A DNA stretch of 32,555 bases, taken from CAUZFZ01 sp963579025 (lineage in GTDB: Bacteria > Planctomycetota > Planctomycetia > Planctomycetales > Planctomycetaceae). The notes beneath the pieces were generated by a model, which saw only the letters and a program-made list of their open reading frames with translations, searched no databases and was not told the DNA's origin. Made by a program: the position numbers and the translations under genes. Numbering within the stretch: position 1 is the first letter of the stretch; each line of letters opens with the position of its first letter. This document shows, piece after piece, positions 7,801-15,878 of this stretch. The stretch lies in assembly GCA_963579025.1 (NCBI GenBank), contig CAUZFZ010000128.1, positions 1 to 32,555 of the forward strand. Direction: 5' to 3'.

Positions 7801-9071
7801 AGGCGGGACTGCGGTCGCGCGAACAGTCAGCGGAAATCGAAGCCATCGGTCACCTGACGAAAGGCCGTGAGCTGGTCGAAACGCTGCCTGAGTCGCCCGA
7901 GCGGGACGTCATGGAGCTGCAGATTCTCAGTCCTCTGGGCACGGCGTACATCGCCTCGCGTGGCTATGCCTCTCCCGAGGTCGGACCGATCTTCGCTCGG
8001 GCGCGCGAACTCTGTGAAAAAATTGGCGACCCCACCGCACTCCTGGCCGTCATGTGGGGAATCTGGGTCTGGAATCTCGTGTGCGGCAAACTCCAGTTGT
8101 GCCGTGATCTGGCGCAGGAAGCGATGGACTGGGCGGAAGCTGGTGGTGATCGTGGCATCATCATGGAAACGCATCACTTGCCTGCGGTGACGATGCAGTA
8201 CCGCGGCGATTACGCCCGAGCCCGCGATCATTCCGCCGAGGCGATTTCCCTTTGTGATGATCCGGAAGTGTGCCGCTTCTGGACGGCCCGCACGGGACAG
8301 AATTCATCCGTGGCTCATCGCTGTTATCTGTTTCTCCCCTTGTGGCACCTCGGCAATACCGATGACGCTCTGCGCGTCAACGAAGAGGCCATCGCGATGG
8401 CACGTGAGATCGCGCACCCGTTCACGCTGGCCTATGTACTCCACCACACCGGCTGGTTCCTGCTGCAATGTCGACTGGGGGCCAGGCTTCAGGAAGCAGC
8501 CGAAGAGCAGATCGCGATCACAAGTGAGCAGGGGTTCGCATTCTGGCACGCCTCGGCGACCTTCTACAAAGGCGCCGGCATGTTTCTGCAGGGAGACGTG
8601 GAAGGTGGGTTACCGCTCATGGAAGAAGGCGAGCAGGCGTGGCAGGCGACCGGTGCGGAACTGACGCTGACGTATCAGTTCAGCACTCTCTGCAAGGCCT
8701 ATACAGCGGCCGGACGCTTCGAGGACGCCCACAAGGCTCTCGACCGTGGTCTGACGCTTGTCCAGGAGAACGAAGAGCGTTGTGAGGAGGCCGAGCTGTA
8801 CCGCATAAAGGGTGAGCTGTTGCTGGCCGAACTCTCCGACCAGGCCGCCGCCGAGAGCTGTTTCCAACAGGCTCTTGAAACTGCCCGGCGTCAGGATGGC
8901 AAAGCCTGGGAGCTTCGATCCACCATGAGTCTTGCTCGCCTCTGGCAGCAACAGAACCGCCGTGAAGAAGCGCACATCGCACTGTCCAGCGTATACGATA
9001 CCTGGACGGAAGGCTTAACCACTCCTGACCTCAAGGATGCGGCCGCACTATTGGAAGAGTTACAGCATTAG
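4845..9071 (+). CDS. Giant Ser/Thr kinase - cyclase-homology - AAA-type ATPase - TPR sensor protein
   Basis: Four modules in one 1408-aa chain. (1) Hanks-type kinase, about 68-335: glycine loop GRGGMGAVY (78-86), Lys100, HRDLKPAN with catalytic Asp195, DFG 213-215, APE 241-243, all intact. (2) Class III nucleotide-cyclase-homology domain, about 366-550 (RQVTIAIFAYE, LGEEVTACFG, VGDARNAASRM). The first metal-binding Asp of the usual FCD motif is Tyr here and the second is Glu, so it is probably catalytically dead and serves as a sensor. (3) STAND/AAA-type ATPase, about 568-900: Walker A GDAGLGKS (598-605), Walker B LFIVEDLHWLD (726-736). (4) TPR-like helices, about 985-1400. No membrane helix or signal peptide was seen, so it is likely cytoplasmic. 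The ATG follows a short G-rich stretch. A catalase-like gene follows 152 bp downstream on the same strand. The family resembles kinase/cyclase/ATPase fusions common in planctomycetes and myxobacteria; the signal it senses is unknown. Confidence 0.92.
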   Translation: MSSRSGNDDPHRVKIDSPASSNSESGEPVSKGETTAFSKTVIQDSGQTFEPLAAERATPGPDAPPEQFGRYIIERELGRGGMGAVYLAHDSQLDRKVALKIPFFTDDADRTEAIERFFREARTMATMQHANLCPVFDVGQFQQWHYLTMAYVDGQTLAEKLKDSGAMAMDVALMLLQKVALALHLAHEAGIVHRDLKPANIMLAKNGEPIIMDFGLARRQAAGETELTHSRAVMGSPSYMAPEQVEARHAEIGPATDIYAMGVTLYLMVTGKRPFVGSAASIFGQIVSQTPEAPSKLRRELPSAIDTICMKAMEKTPEKRHATAAEFAAELSRCPSESDVGEPTKIFRPEKEPASSSSQLKHEAELRQVTIAIFAYEPDDSTSADSSASHSELLHGQAKMFAAFVIEKVAALGGVTVHALGEEVTACFGFPHAFEDAPQRAVRVGLQVMRDLAAAEQNQADLPAAAQARVTIHSGEAVAESVDSGTGTTVSLVGDARNAASRMSAISESGTIVISAATHQRVALYFECESLGPQRVRGIAKPVELFEVKKEAASRNRVELVDPGNLTPLVGRNTELTILKDRWEQAVDELGQIVLLIGDAGLGKSRLIRELREHVIEEDSEDAAVVELRCSQYHQGTGFFPIAEFFSLMLELEDRSPEDRLDRVVSYLRDLKLESDENIALLCDVLSVPLGSRYPALTFSPLRIKELTQEFLLHWLRQMSDASPVLFIVEDLHWLDPSTLELLEKHVSEFERGRVLSVLTFRPEFETPWSSKPHQTQIALNRLTKRQIGEMMRKRTNRKDIPEAIVKQVIDRTDGIPLFIEEFTVVIIESGILDSTDTQASSESLLNVIPATLHDLLLSRLDRMAADREVIQFAATIGREFSFELLAAACDLPEADLHSELDKLVKAEILFRKGQGSDAGYIFKHALLQDAAYRSMLTTKRQACHQRIAEALESGFPQTVEAQPELLAHHFTAAAVTEKAVTYWLKAGLRSREQSAEIEAIGHLTKGRELVETLPESPERDVMELQILSPLGTAYIASRGYASPEVGPIFARARELCEKIGDPTALLAVMWGIWVWNLVCGKLQLCRDLAQEAMDWAEAGGDRGIIMETHHLPAVTMQYRGDYARARDHSAEAISLCDDPEVCRFWTARTGQNSSVAHRCYLFLPLWHLGNTDDALRVNEEAIAMAREIAHPFTLAYVLHHTGWFLLQCRLGARLQEAAEEQIAITSEQGFAFWHASATFYKGAGMFLQGDVEGGLPLMEEGEQAWQATGAELTLTYQFSTLCKAYTAAGRFEDAHKALDRGLTLVQENEERCEEAELYRIKGELLLAELSDQAAAESCFQQALETARRQDGKAWELRSTMSLARLWQQQNRREEAHIALSSVYDTWTEGLTTPDLKDAAALLEELQH

Positions 9072-9223
9072 GATTGCCGTGCGGGCCCATCTGTCGGGAC
9101 GTGTCCTCTTTTGGGTTGCTGAATCCAAATCGTTCAATGCGGACGTTCTGCGTTACTCATACTGTCTTCGCTGTCTTTTTATAAACGCCTGCTGCCTGGA
9201 CTTTTTTCACACGGAGCTTGGTA

Positions 9224-10381
9224 ATGACCACTGAGATGTTCACCGAGTACACAGAGCGGAACGAAAAAACACTGTATGCCGAAAACTCCGTAGTGATCAA
9301 AACGGAGGAAGAGAAAGTCTACGGCAAAGCGAAACGCGCACTCCGCGACACGCATGCCAAATCACACGCAGCGGTGAAGGCGCACATCGAGATTTTCGAC
9401 ATTGACGAAGACGCCATAAAGCAGGGTCTGGCTGAGCGGACGAAACTGCCCAAAACGTTGATCGAAGGGATCAAGATCAAGCAGGGAGTCTTTACCAGCC
9501 CTGGCCGTTATCCCGTATGGCTTCGGTTCGCAAACGGTCGTCCCCAGGTTAGTCCCGACCGCGAGAGCGACACGCGAGCGATGTCGGTCAAGATCATCAA
9601 CGTTGAGGGCGACCGACTCCCGGACTGCTATCAAACGAATGTCCAGGACATCATTACTCAGAACGGCGACGTTTTCTTTATCAGTACGATCGCCTATTAC
9701 CTGAGCTTCCTGAAAGCAACCTATAAGCTGCCTCTGTTTTCCCTGCTGTGGCTGATATTTCATCTGCGGCAGTTTCTGGCGCTGAAACGGATCACCGGGT
9801 TCGCGCCGAAGAGTCTGCTTACGGAACGTTACTGGAGCGGTTCAGTATACGCGCTTGGACTCGCCACTACGCAGGGTCAATGTCCGGATGTTCCCTCAGC
9901 GACGTACCCCGCAGTGTTGAAGTACGCGTTCACGCCCTGCATGCCGGAAGAACCATTTCTCGACGTGCCGCGTGAGAAAATCGAACTCCCGAAGAGTGAG
10001 ATTCCCGAGAACTACTATCGAGAGGACTTAATCGAGAAGCTGGCTCGGCCGAATGCTAAATACTGCTGGAACGTTGGAATTCAATTTCAAACGACCGACG
10101 AGATGTCGATCGACAACATCATTATTCCGTGGTCCGAACAGGAGTCTCCGTTCTTCACGGTGGGCCGCTTGACCGTGGAACATCAGGACATCGATTTCGA
10201 GAAGCAGTATAACTTCGTCGAGGACCTGACGTACTCGCCCTGGAACGGTCTTCAGGTTCATCGTCCGGTGGGTGCGTTGAATCGTCTTCGTCATCATGTC
10301 TATCCGCTTATCGCGTCGTACCGCCTGAAAAAGCGGGGAGTCAAAATCGACGTCATGACCGGAGATGAGAATCCCAATTGA
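9224..10381 (+). CDS. Catalase-family haem protein (catalase-like / hydroperoxide-metabolising)
   Basis: 385-aa protein of the catalase superfamily's short, non-classical branch. THAKSH places the distal haem His at 44; GRYPVWLRFANG (94-105) and RAMSVKI match the catalase core; TQNGDVFF places the distal Asn at 147; RYWSGSVYALG and the C-terminal SPWNGLQVHRPVGALNR followed by RHHVY give the proximal region with a likely haem-ligand Tyr. Classical catalases are about 480 aa or longer; this size fits catalase-like proteins that include peroxide- and fatty-acid-hydroperoxide-using members. GGAG at 9213-9216 lies 7 bases before ATG 9224, so I prefer it to the upstream TTG 9218. Only 54 bp separate its stop from the patatin-like gene, which suggests co-transcription. 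A hydrophobic stretch at about 157-190 could bind membrane or lipid. Substrate cannot be decided from sequence. Confidence 0.85.
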   Translation: MTTEMFTEYTERNEKTLYAENSVVIKTEEEKVYGKAKRALRDTHAKSHAAVKAHIEIFDIDEDAIKQGLAERTKLPKTLIEGIKIKQGVFTSPGRYPVWLRFANGRPQVSPDRESDTRAMSVKIINVEGDRLPDCYQTNVQDIITQNGDVFFISTIAYYLSFLKATYKLPLFSLLWLIFHLRQFLALKRITGFAPKSLLTERYWSGSVYALGLATTQGQCPDVPSATYPAVLKYAFTPCMPEEPFLDVPREKIELPKSEIPENYYREDLIEKLARPNAKYCWNVGIQFQTTDEMSIDNIIIPWSEQESPFFTVGRLTVEHQDIDFEKQYNFVEDLTYSPWNGLQVHRPVGALNRLRHHVYPLIASYRLKKRGVKIDVMTGDENPN

Positions 10382-10435
10382 AGCGCGTCCGTAACTGAGT
10401 CATCGTTTGCGAAACCACTTTTGGAGAGTTGTCCC

Positions 10436-11410
10436 ATGGCGTCAGAAGGTCCAATTCGCGTTCTCTCACTGGACGGTGGCGGTATTCGAGGTGTCATTCC
10501 GGCGGCAATTCTGATCGAGTTGGAAAAACTGGCAGGCAAACCTGTTTTCGACCTGTTTGATGTCGTTGCGGGCACTTCGACAGGCGGACTGATCGCAACC
10601 GGGTTGATAGCTCCTGACTCCTCCGGTGCCCCTAAGTTCACCGCGGGAGACCTGCAGGGTTTCTACACAAAGAACGGCACGCAGATCTTTTCCAGGTCGA
10701 CGGCCTACGAAGTGGAATCGCTCGATGGCATGCATGGCCCCAAATATCCTGCCGATGGCATCGATGCGTTTCTGCACGAAACATTCGCTGATTTGGAATT
10801 GAAAGACGCTCTGAAGCCGCTGGTCATGGTCAGCTATGACATCGAACGTCGGAACGTCCATATCTTTCACAGTGAAGCTGCGAAGCAGGATCCCAATCAG
10901 AACTTTTTCATGCGCGACTCATCGCGCGCGACGTCGGCAGCACCGACGTATTTTCCGCCAGCGCACATTCAGAGTTCCGCCGGAACGACGTTTGCGCTGG
11001 TAGACGGCGGAGTCGCGGCGAATGACCCGGCGATGGCAGCTTATGTGCAGGCCAGACGCCTGTTTCCCGATCGTGAAATCCTGATAGTGTCGATTGGCAC
11101 GGGCAGTTCTGTAAAACCGATTCCCTACGATAAAGCCAAGGGCTGGGGCAAGCTGGGGTGGGCCGAGCGTATTGTGGATGTCATGTTTGATGGATCCACC
11201 AGGACCGTCGATGCCAACCTGCAGGAATTGCTTCCAAAGCACACATCCGGTCTGCGTGAGTACTACCGCTTTCAGCCTAGCCTCAAAGGTGCAAACGACG
11301 CCCTTGACGACACAAGTCCGAAAAACCTGCAGTCACTGATTGACCTGGCCACAAACTACGCGAACGAGCGACACGTGGATTTGGCTGAGCTTGCCGACCG
11401 GTTGGTTTAG
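10436..11410 (+). CDS. Patatin-like phospholipase
   Basis: Ser-Asp dyad lipid acyl hydrolase of 324 aa. All hallmarks are present: oxyanion-hole glycines DGGGIRG at 13-19, nucleophile Ser48 in GTSTG (46-50), the SRATSAAPTYF segment near 163-173, and catalytic Asp190 in DGG. GGAG at 10423-10426 sits 9 bases before ATG 10436, which decides the start. There is no signal peptide, so it likely acts on the cytoplasmic membrane face. It follows the catalase-like gene by 54 bp on the same strand. Similar bacterial patatins are lipases, toxins or CBASS-type effectors, but no CD-NTase or other CBASS gene is in the window. A terminator-like palindrome lies 62 bp after the stop. Family assignment is very secure; the role is open. 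Confidence 0.93.
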   Translation: MASEGPIRVLSLDGGGIRGVIPAAILIELEKLAGKPVFDLFDVVAGTSTGGLIATGLIAPDSSGAPKFTAGDLQGFYTKNGTQIFSRSTAYEVESLDGMHGPKYPADGIDAFLHETFADLELKDALKPLVMVSYDIERRNVHIFHSEAAKQDPNQNFFMRDSSRATSAAPTYFPPAHIQSSAGTTFALVDGGVAANDPAMAAYVQARRLFPDREILIVSIGTGSSVKPIPYDKAKGWGKLGWAERIVDVMFDGSTRTVDANLQELLPKHTSGLREYYRFQPSLKGANDALDDTSPKNLQSLIDLATNYANERHVDLAELADRLV

Positions 11411-11471
11411 CAAGCAACAACCTGCCAACGTGACCCGCGGAGGACGCGTGAAACAGACGCGTTTCCCGTAG

Positions 11472-11493
11472 AGGGCCGGTTCCTACCGGCCCT
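11472..11493 (+). terminator. Terminator-like palindrome after patatin gene
   Basis: A perfect 9-bp stem (AGGGCCGGT / ACCGGCCCT) with a TCCT loop is followed by only three T. It may end the catalase-patatin transcript. The same core GGGCCGGTTCC recurs inverted 28 bp further on, so it may instead be one member of an interspersed palindromic repeat family. Confidence 0.5.
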
Positions 11494-11536
11494 TTCGCGT
11501 TGGCTGCGGCCGGTGGGGACGGGCCGGAACCGGCCC
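11472..11536. repeat. Pair of inverted GGGCCGGTTCC palindromic repeats
   Basis: The core GGGCCGGTTCC occurs on the plus strand at 11473-11483 and, reversed, as GGAACCGGCCC at 11526-11536 inside the near-palindrome 11521-11536. Both copies lie in the 188-bp gap between the convergent patatin-like and cytochrome genes. They resemble short REP-like repeats; no associated transposase is visible. Confidence 0.6.
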
Positions 11537-11598
11537 TACGAGATCGTGCGTCTGGTCGTCGATTATGAAGCGAACTTCTAATTCACGACACTGGAGCT

Positions 11599-13617
11599 TC
11601 ACGGTGTCTTCGCGGTTGGTGCCGGTGGATCCACGTGCACCTTCAGGTACTCGACCAACGCCATACGCTCATCATCCGATAATTGCGTACCGAATTCGTG
11701 GCCTGTATTGAGATTGCCGGGTTTGGACGCATCGAATGTGAACGGTTTGACGCTGTCATCGGTGATTTTTTTCGGATCTGTTTCAAAGCCGACATGAACC
11801 GGGTCATAGTCTTTTTGACCGACAGGAAACGTCATGGGCCGCTGATCAGCCGGAAGCAGCAGATCGTGCAGTGTCGGAACTGATCCATTATGCAGATACG
11901 GCGCGGTCGCCCACACGCCCTGCAACGGCTTCGCAGGATAGACGGGCCCGCCGGTCGCACTCATCGTGTCGCGCCACAGTGCGGGCGAATGCTGCTCTTC
12001 AAGACGCTCCATCATCGCCTGGTTCTCGGCTGACATGGACTTCTTTGCCGTGTTCTGAAGATCGTTGAGCAGCGCACTGATAGCTTCCGCGAAGCCAACA
12101 ATCGAACCATCTTCACGATACACCGGAGCGTCGAAGTTGACGGCATCGTTGGGGTCGGTTCCGACTTCCTTCAATGTGGAGAGATTAAAGAGCACCAGCC
12201 CCTGATCACTTAAGCCAGCGGGGTTGTGGCAATTCGCACAGTGCTCCGCATAAAGAGCGCGACCCTGCTCGACTTTGGCGGTATCGGGTGCGCCCAGCAG
12301 ATCACTCGGCCAGTCCGGCGGAGTTACATATTTGAGTTGTTCTTCAATCAGCATTTGATTGACGATGTTGACAGAGGTGACCAGCGTCTTGCTGTCAAAA
12401 GTAGCGCCGACGCCAATGGCCTCGCCCATGCTGCGCTGAATCACAGAATTTGTGTTCGCGTTCCAGTGCAACCACGCATAGCTGTCGACGTTCCACAAAG
12501 GCGGCGTACTGACAGGTGCGGTGACGGGCACCATGTTCTTCTTGTTCCAGCCGGCAAACAATTCGACGCGGGCCGTGCCAAAGTCGTCCGCGCGACCAAA
12601 TCCCGCCGCCAGGCGATTTCCCGGAGTCGACAGCCATTTGCGGACTTTCAGAAACTTGAGACGGTAATGAACATCGCTTAGTGAAGATTCGAGACTCGTC
12701 AGAGCCGACTCGACTTGCTCGGGCTTCAGGTCTTTCGTGACTGTGTTTGCAGAAGAACGTGCCGCGCCTGCGATGGTGGCGGCAAGCTTCTTCACATCGT
12801 CCGCCGCCATTCGGAGGTACGAATCGCCTGCGGAATGCTCCGCTTGCACCGTCTTTCTGAGTTCGGCCAGACGTCCGATGACGTGTTCACCGATCAACCG
12901 CCCACATTCGGCATGCTGCTTGAGATCCGCCAGATCGGCGATCTTCGTGAGGAACGACTTACCGTGTCCCGCCCCCTCGTGGTGTCTCTTCAGAAAATCC
13001 CACGCTAACTCAGGATCCTTAAACGTGGCTTGAATCGAATTGGCGATGGCGTCACCGAGCGCGTCGACGTAATACAGGCCGGAACTCCCCTGCACGCGGA
13101 CGGTCTCACCACCGTAGCGGATATCGGACGTGTGACAGGCCGCACATGTGAAGCCGAACATTTCGACCTGTCGGCCAGCCAGGGTAATTTTGTTCGTCAC
13201 GATCCCAACGGGAAACCCTTCCGGATTGCGTTCGGACTTTCTGCCAGGCAACAGTCCGAATCGTTCCAGGTTTTCGAGGTAGGGCCGACCGGTTTCGCTG
13301 TCGGTCAATGCACGGACAACTGACATGGGAAAGAAACCACTCCCCTGATCCGAATAATGAAACACGTCGGCGTCAAACTCGTGCGTTACATTGATTGATC
13401 GTGGGATGGCAGGCTCGTTGACAACCTGCGTGACCGGGCCGTTCGGTGACGCATTTGCATCAACGGCCGGTGGTGATTCAGGTGCACTCTCGTCTTCCGA
13501 CGAATCGCATCCCGCCAATGGGAGTACGCCCAGGAGAACAAGAACCGTCAGGACCCGAAGCGATCGACAATCTCGTTCCGTTTCGGAACGGTTGGAATTC
13601 GGACGTTGCAATTTCAT
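11599..13617 (-). CDS. Di-haem c-type cytochrome lipoprotein (cytochrome c peroxidase / RoxA-like)
   Basis: 672-aa exported haem protein. An N-terminal hydrophobic stretch ends in the lipobox LPLAGC (Cys37), so it should be lipid-anchored in the periplasm. Two covalent haem sites are seen: CAACH at 158-162 and CANCH at 460-464, about 300 residues apart. A conserved-looking middle segment (PPLWNVDSYAWLHWNANTNS, about 372-391) lies before the second site. Length and haem spacing recall RoxA/LcpA-type di-haem oxygenases and the 'di-haem cytochrome c peroxidase' group; sequence alone does not choose between them. Start ATG 13615-13617 follows GGGA by 8 bases; the frame runs 100 codons further upstream but that part is Arg/Ser-rich and has no family features. 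The DUF1501 gene ends 217 bp upstream on the same strand. Confidence 0.88.
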   Translation of the reverse strand: MKLQRPNSNRSETERDCRSLRVLTVLVLLGVLPLAGCDSSEDESAPESPPAVDANASPNGPVTQVVNEPAIPRSINVTHEFDADVFHYSDQGSGFFPMSVVRALTDSETGRPYLENLERFGLLPGRKSERNPEGFPVGIVTNKITLAGRQVEMFGFTCAACHTSDIRYGGETVRVQGSSGLYYVDALGDAIANSIQATFKDPELAWDFLKRHHEGAGHGKSFLTKIADLADLKQHAECGRLIGEHVIGRLAELRKTVQAEHSAGDSYLRMAADDVKKLAATIAGAARSSANTVTKDLKPEQVESALTSLESSLSDVHYRLKFLKVRKWLSTPGNRLAAGFGRADDFGTARVELFAGWNKKNMVPVTAPVSTPPLWNVDSYAWLHWNANTNSVIQRSMGEAIGVGATFDSKTLVTSVNIVNQMLIEEQLKYVTPPDWPSDLLGAPDTAKVEQGRALYAEHCANCHNPAGLSDQGLVLFNLSTLKEVGTDPNDAVNFDAPVYREDGSIVGFAEAISALLNDLQNTAKKSMSAENQAMMERLEEQHSPALWRDTMSATGGPVYPAKPLQGVWATAPYLHNGSVPTLHDLLLPADQRPMTFPVGQKDYDPVHVGFETDPKKITDDSVKPFTFDASKPGNLNTGHEFGTQLSDDERMALVEYLKVHVDPPAPTAKTP

Positions 13618-13834
13618 TGGTGGAGTCCCGTTTCGTTGCTTGCACATTGATGGACGGTTTGCTTTGTGATTATCCGTCTGCCTGTAACGCTGATGCAAGT
13701 CGCGCCGTAAAAACGCACTGACGAACGGTATAACCCCAAGCCGGCTCGCGCTGCGCAGCTTGCCTACAGACGTACGGCGGGAACACGCTCGTCGACCTAT
13801 ATGCTGAGCGGCACGAGATGCACTGGTGCGGACG

Positions 13835-15754
13835 TCACGCTTCGACCTGCTGCAGATGCAGGTCGCGAATCTGGTCGCCGACGATGGCGAAGTCGGTGAC
13901 GGGCCAGTCGGGGGCAATTACCGACAGGTCGAACGTTTTTGTGCCGGCAACCATTCCCGCTGGAATCGGAATCTGCCAGACCGACTGCTGGCCCTGTTGC
14001 TGCAACTCTTCGGGAACGGGAATCACTCGACCGGTCAGCTTCAGTTCGCAGCCTTCGATCGATCGTGGTTCGGCCAGTCGAAAGACCAAGTGTCCGTAGT
14101 CGAAGTGTGTGTAGAAAAACCCATTGTATTTGATCGACGACGAGGTCTCTCCCGTGCGGCGGCAACGGGTCAGCCCTTCACCGGTCGCCTTCGACCAACC
14201 TGTCAGCGTCCACTGTTTTTCACTGTCGACGTTTCCGACGTCGCATGTGAGATGTCGGTTGCCGCGCTCACGGAGCATGCGGGTGAACGCTCCGAGCTTT
14301 GGACGTCCGACAAGCGGGGCGGGGTCTGCGGACGCAGGGGCCGGGCATTTGCCGCCGAGCAAATCGAAGATGGGCTCGCCCAGTGCCAGGCGGTGCGGAC
14401 GGTTCAGACGATCGTGGACTTCATCTTCCGGATGAAAACCGAGCAGGTGATACATTGTCGCCGCGATGTCGTCCTGCGTGACTTTATTGGCGATCGGATA
14501 CGCGGCCCGTGCATCGGAAGCGCCGTAAACCTGACCGCCCGGCACTCCGGCACCGGCCATGACGACCGTGTTGCACGCGCCCCAATGATCGCGTCCAGCA
14601 TTGCCGTTGACCTTGGGAGTACGGCCAAACTCGCTGTTCCACACAACCAGAGTTTCGTCGAGTAATCCGCTTTGCGACAGGTCCTCAAGCAGTGCCGCGA
14701 TCGGGCGATCGACCGACGGCATGAGTCGCAACTTCAATTCCTGGAAGTTCAACGCGTGCGTGTCCCAGGTCGAATCGACCGACTTCTTCTCTCGATGCCA
14801 ATAGACGGTGACAAGTTGCACGCCCGCTTCGACCAGCCGCCGTGCCATCAGCACGCTCTGGCCAAACGTGTGATAGCCATACCTCAATCGTTCGGCTTCG
14901 GTTGCCGCGGCGATGTCAAACGCCTGACGCACGTTGGGTGCCAGTACCATATCGAGGGCCTGCTGGTAATAGCTGCCCAGCGTCGCGGTCTGATTCGAGC
15001 GGTCTGCTATGCGAGCCAGTCCATCGACCTGATCCAGAAGACCCCGCCGCAACGCCATTCGACCCAAGCCGACTCCCTCCGGCAATCGGAGCGAGTCGAT
15101 GGAGAAGTCGGGTTCATCGGGGTGCTGAGAAATACGGAACGGATCGAACTTGCGGCCAATCAGTCCTGCACCCTGACCCGGCGTGACCGCTCCGTTGGTC
15201 GTCGCAATGATCTCTGGCAACGAAACAAATGTCGGGAGGCCAGACTGATTCGGTCGTAGCGACGTCAGCACCGATCCGAAGTGCGGGAAGTCCGTCTGCC
15301 GGGCGGCGAAGCTCTCCTGCTTCAGCTCGTGCCGTCGACCGGTCAGGCCGGCATGGGCTCCGGTCGAGTGGTTGTTGTCTTCCTGTCCGACGGACCGAAT
15401 CTGAGCGAGCTTGTCCACGTGCTGAGCCAGCAGCGGAAAGTGCTCGGAAATGTGGATTCCCGAGGTATTCGTGGCAATCGGAAGGAACTCGCCGCGGTTC
15501 TCGACAGGCCCGTCAGGCTTCAAATCCCACGTGTCCTGATGGGCTGGCCCACCCCACATAAAGAGCAGGATTACGCGTTTTGCTCGCCCGAAAACCGAGC
15601 TGGTTTCAGTCCGTCCAAGAGCAGCCTGGGCCTGCCGCGCGAGCAGTCCAGGCAGCGACAAACCCAGCGATCCCAACGACCCGGCCTGCAGCGCCGTCCG
15701 CCGATTCACGCCATCGCAGAAGCTGACGGAACTGTTTGCCTGAAGATTGAGCAT
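13835..15754 (-). CDS. DUF1501 (sulfatase-like) protein with Tat signal and C-terminal extension
   Basis: 639 aa. A twin-arginine signal (NRRTALQAG, Arg18-Arg19, then a hydrophobic stretch ending near AQA) predicts folded export. The DUF1501 core, related to alkaline-phosphatase/sulfatase folds, covers about 55-467: LFMWGGPAHQDTWD, the EDNNHSTGAH block, VYWHREKK, VVWNSEFGRTPKVNGNAGRDHW, and DDIAATMYHLLGF. Family members are very common in planctomycetes, usually beside cytochrome-domain proteins; the activity is unproven. Here the usual ending (GEPIFDLLG) is followed by about 172 extra residues of unknown function, rich in beta-prone segments, possibly a binding module. The start ATG has GAGG upstream. 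A di-haem cytochrome gene follows 217 bp downstream on the same strand, a weak operon hint. Confidence 0.92.
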   Translation of the reverse strand: MLNLQANSSVSFCDGVNRRTALQAGSLGSLGLSLPGLLARQAQAALGRTETSSVFGRAKRVILLFMWGGPAHQDTWDLKPDGPVENRGEFLPIATNTSGIHISEHFPLLAQHVDKLAQIRSVGQEDNNHSTGAHAGLTGRRHELKQESFAARQTDFPHFGSVLTSLRPNQSGLPTFVSLPEIIATTNGAVTPGQGAGLIGRKFDPFRISQHPDEPDFSIDSLRLPEGVGLGRMALRRGLLDQVDGLARIADRSNQTATLGSYYQQALDMVLAPNVRQAFDIAAATEAERLRYGYHTFGQSVLMARRLVEAGVQLVTVYWHREKKSVDSTWDTHALNFQELKLRLMPSVDRPIAALLEDLSQSGLLDETLVVWNSEFGRTPKVNGNAGRDHWGACNTVVMAGAGVPGGQVYGASDARAAYPIANKVTQDDIAATMYHLLGFHPEDEVHDRLNRPHRLALGEPIFDLLGGKCPAPASADPAPLVGRPKLGAFTRMLRERGNRHLTCDVGNVDSEKQWTLTGWSKATGEGLTRCRRTGETSSSIKYNGFFYTHFDYGHLVFRLAEPRSIEGCELKLTGRVIPVPEELQQQGQQSVWQIPIPAGMVAGTKTFDLSVIAPDWPVTDFAIVGDQIRDLHLQQVEA

Positions 15755-15878
15755 GGAGTGAAACCTCGAACCACAATTCAGAGAAGACCATTACACCTTT
15801 ACTCGGCGCCTCAGGGAAGAGATCCTGAACGAGGATCCTTCATCTGACTGAACTCGGAGCAAAGCTGGAGTAGTGCAA
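15755..15878. promoter_or_regulatory. Divergent promoter region (DUF1501 / DUF433-DUF5615-asnS)
   Basis: The 124-bp gap between two divergent transcription units must hold promoters for both. No clear -35/-10 pair or operator palindrome could be assigned by eye. GGAG at 15867-15870 is the ribosome binding site for the DUF433 gene. Confidence 0.4.

Noticed and set aside
10436..11410. CBASS patatin effector
   Set aside because: No cyclic-nucleotide synthetase or ancillary CBASS gene is in the window; the neighbour is a catalase-like protein.
13618..13917. 100-codon N-terminal extension of the di-haem cytochrome
   Set aside because: It would bury the lipoprotein signal peptide inside the protein; ATG 13617 has GGGA upstream and places the lipobox correctly.
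13826..14665. 279-codon plus-strand open frame
   Set aside because: It is antisense to the DUF1501 gene, which has conserved blocks throughout.
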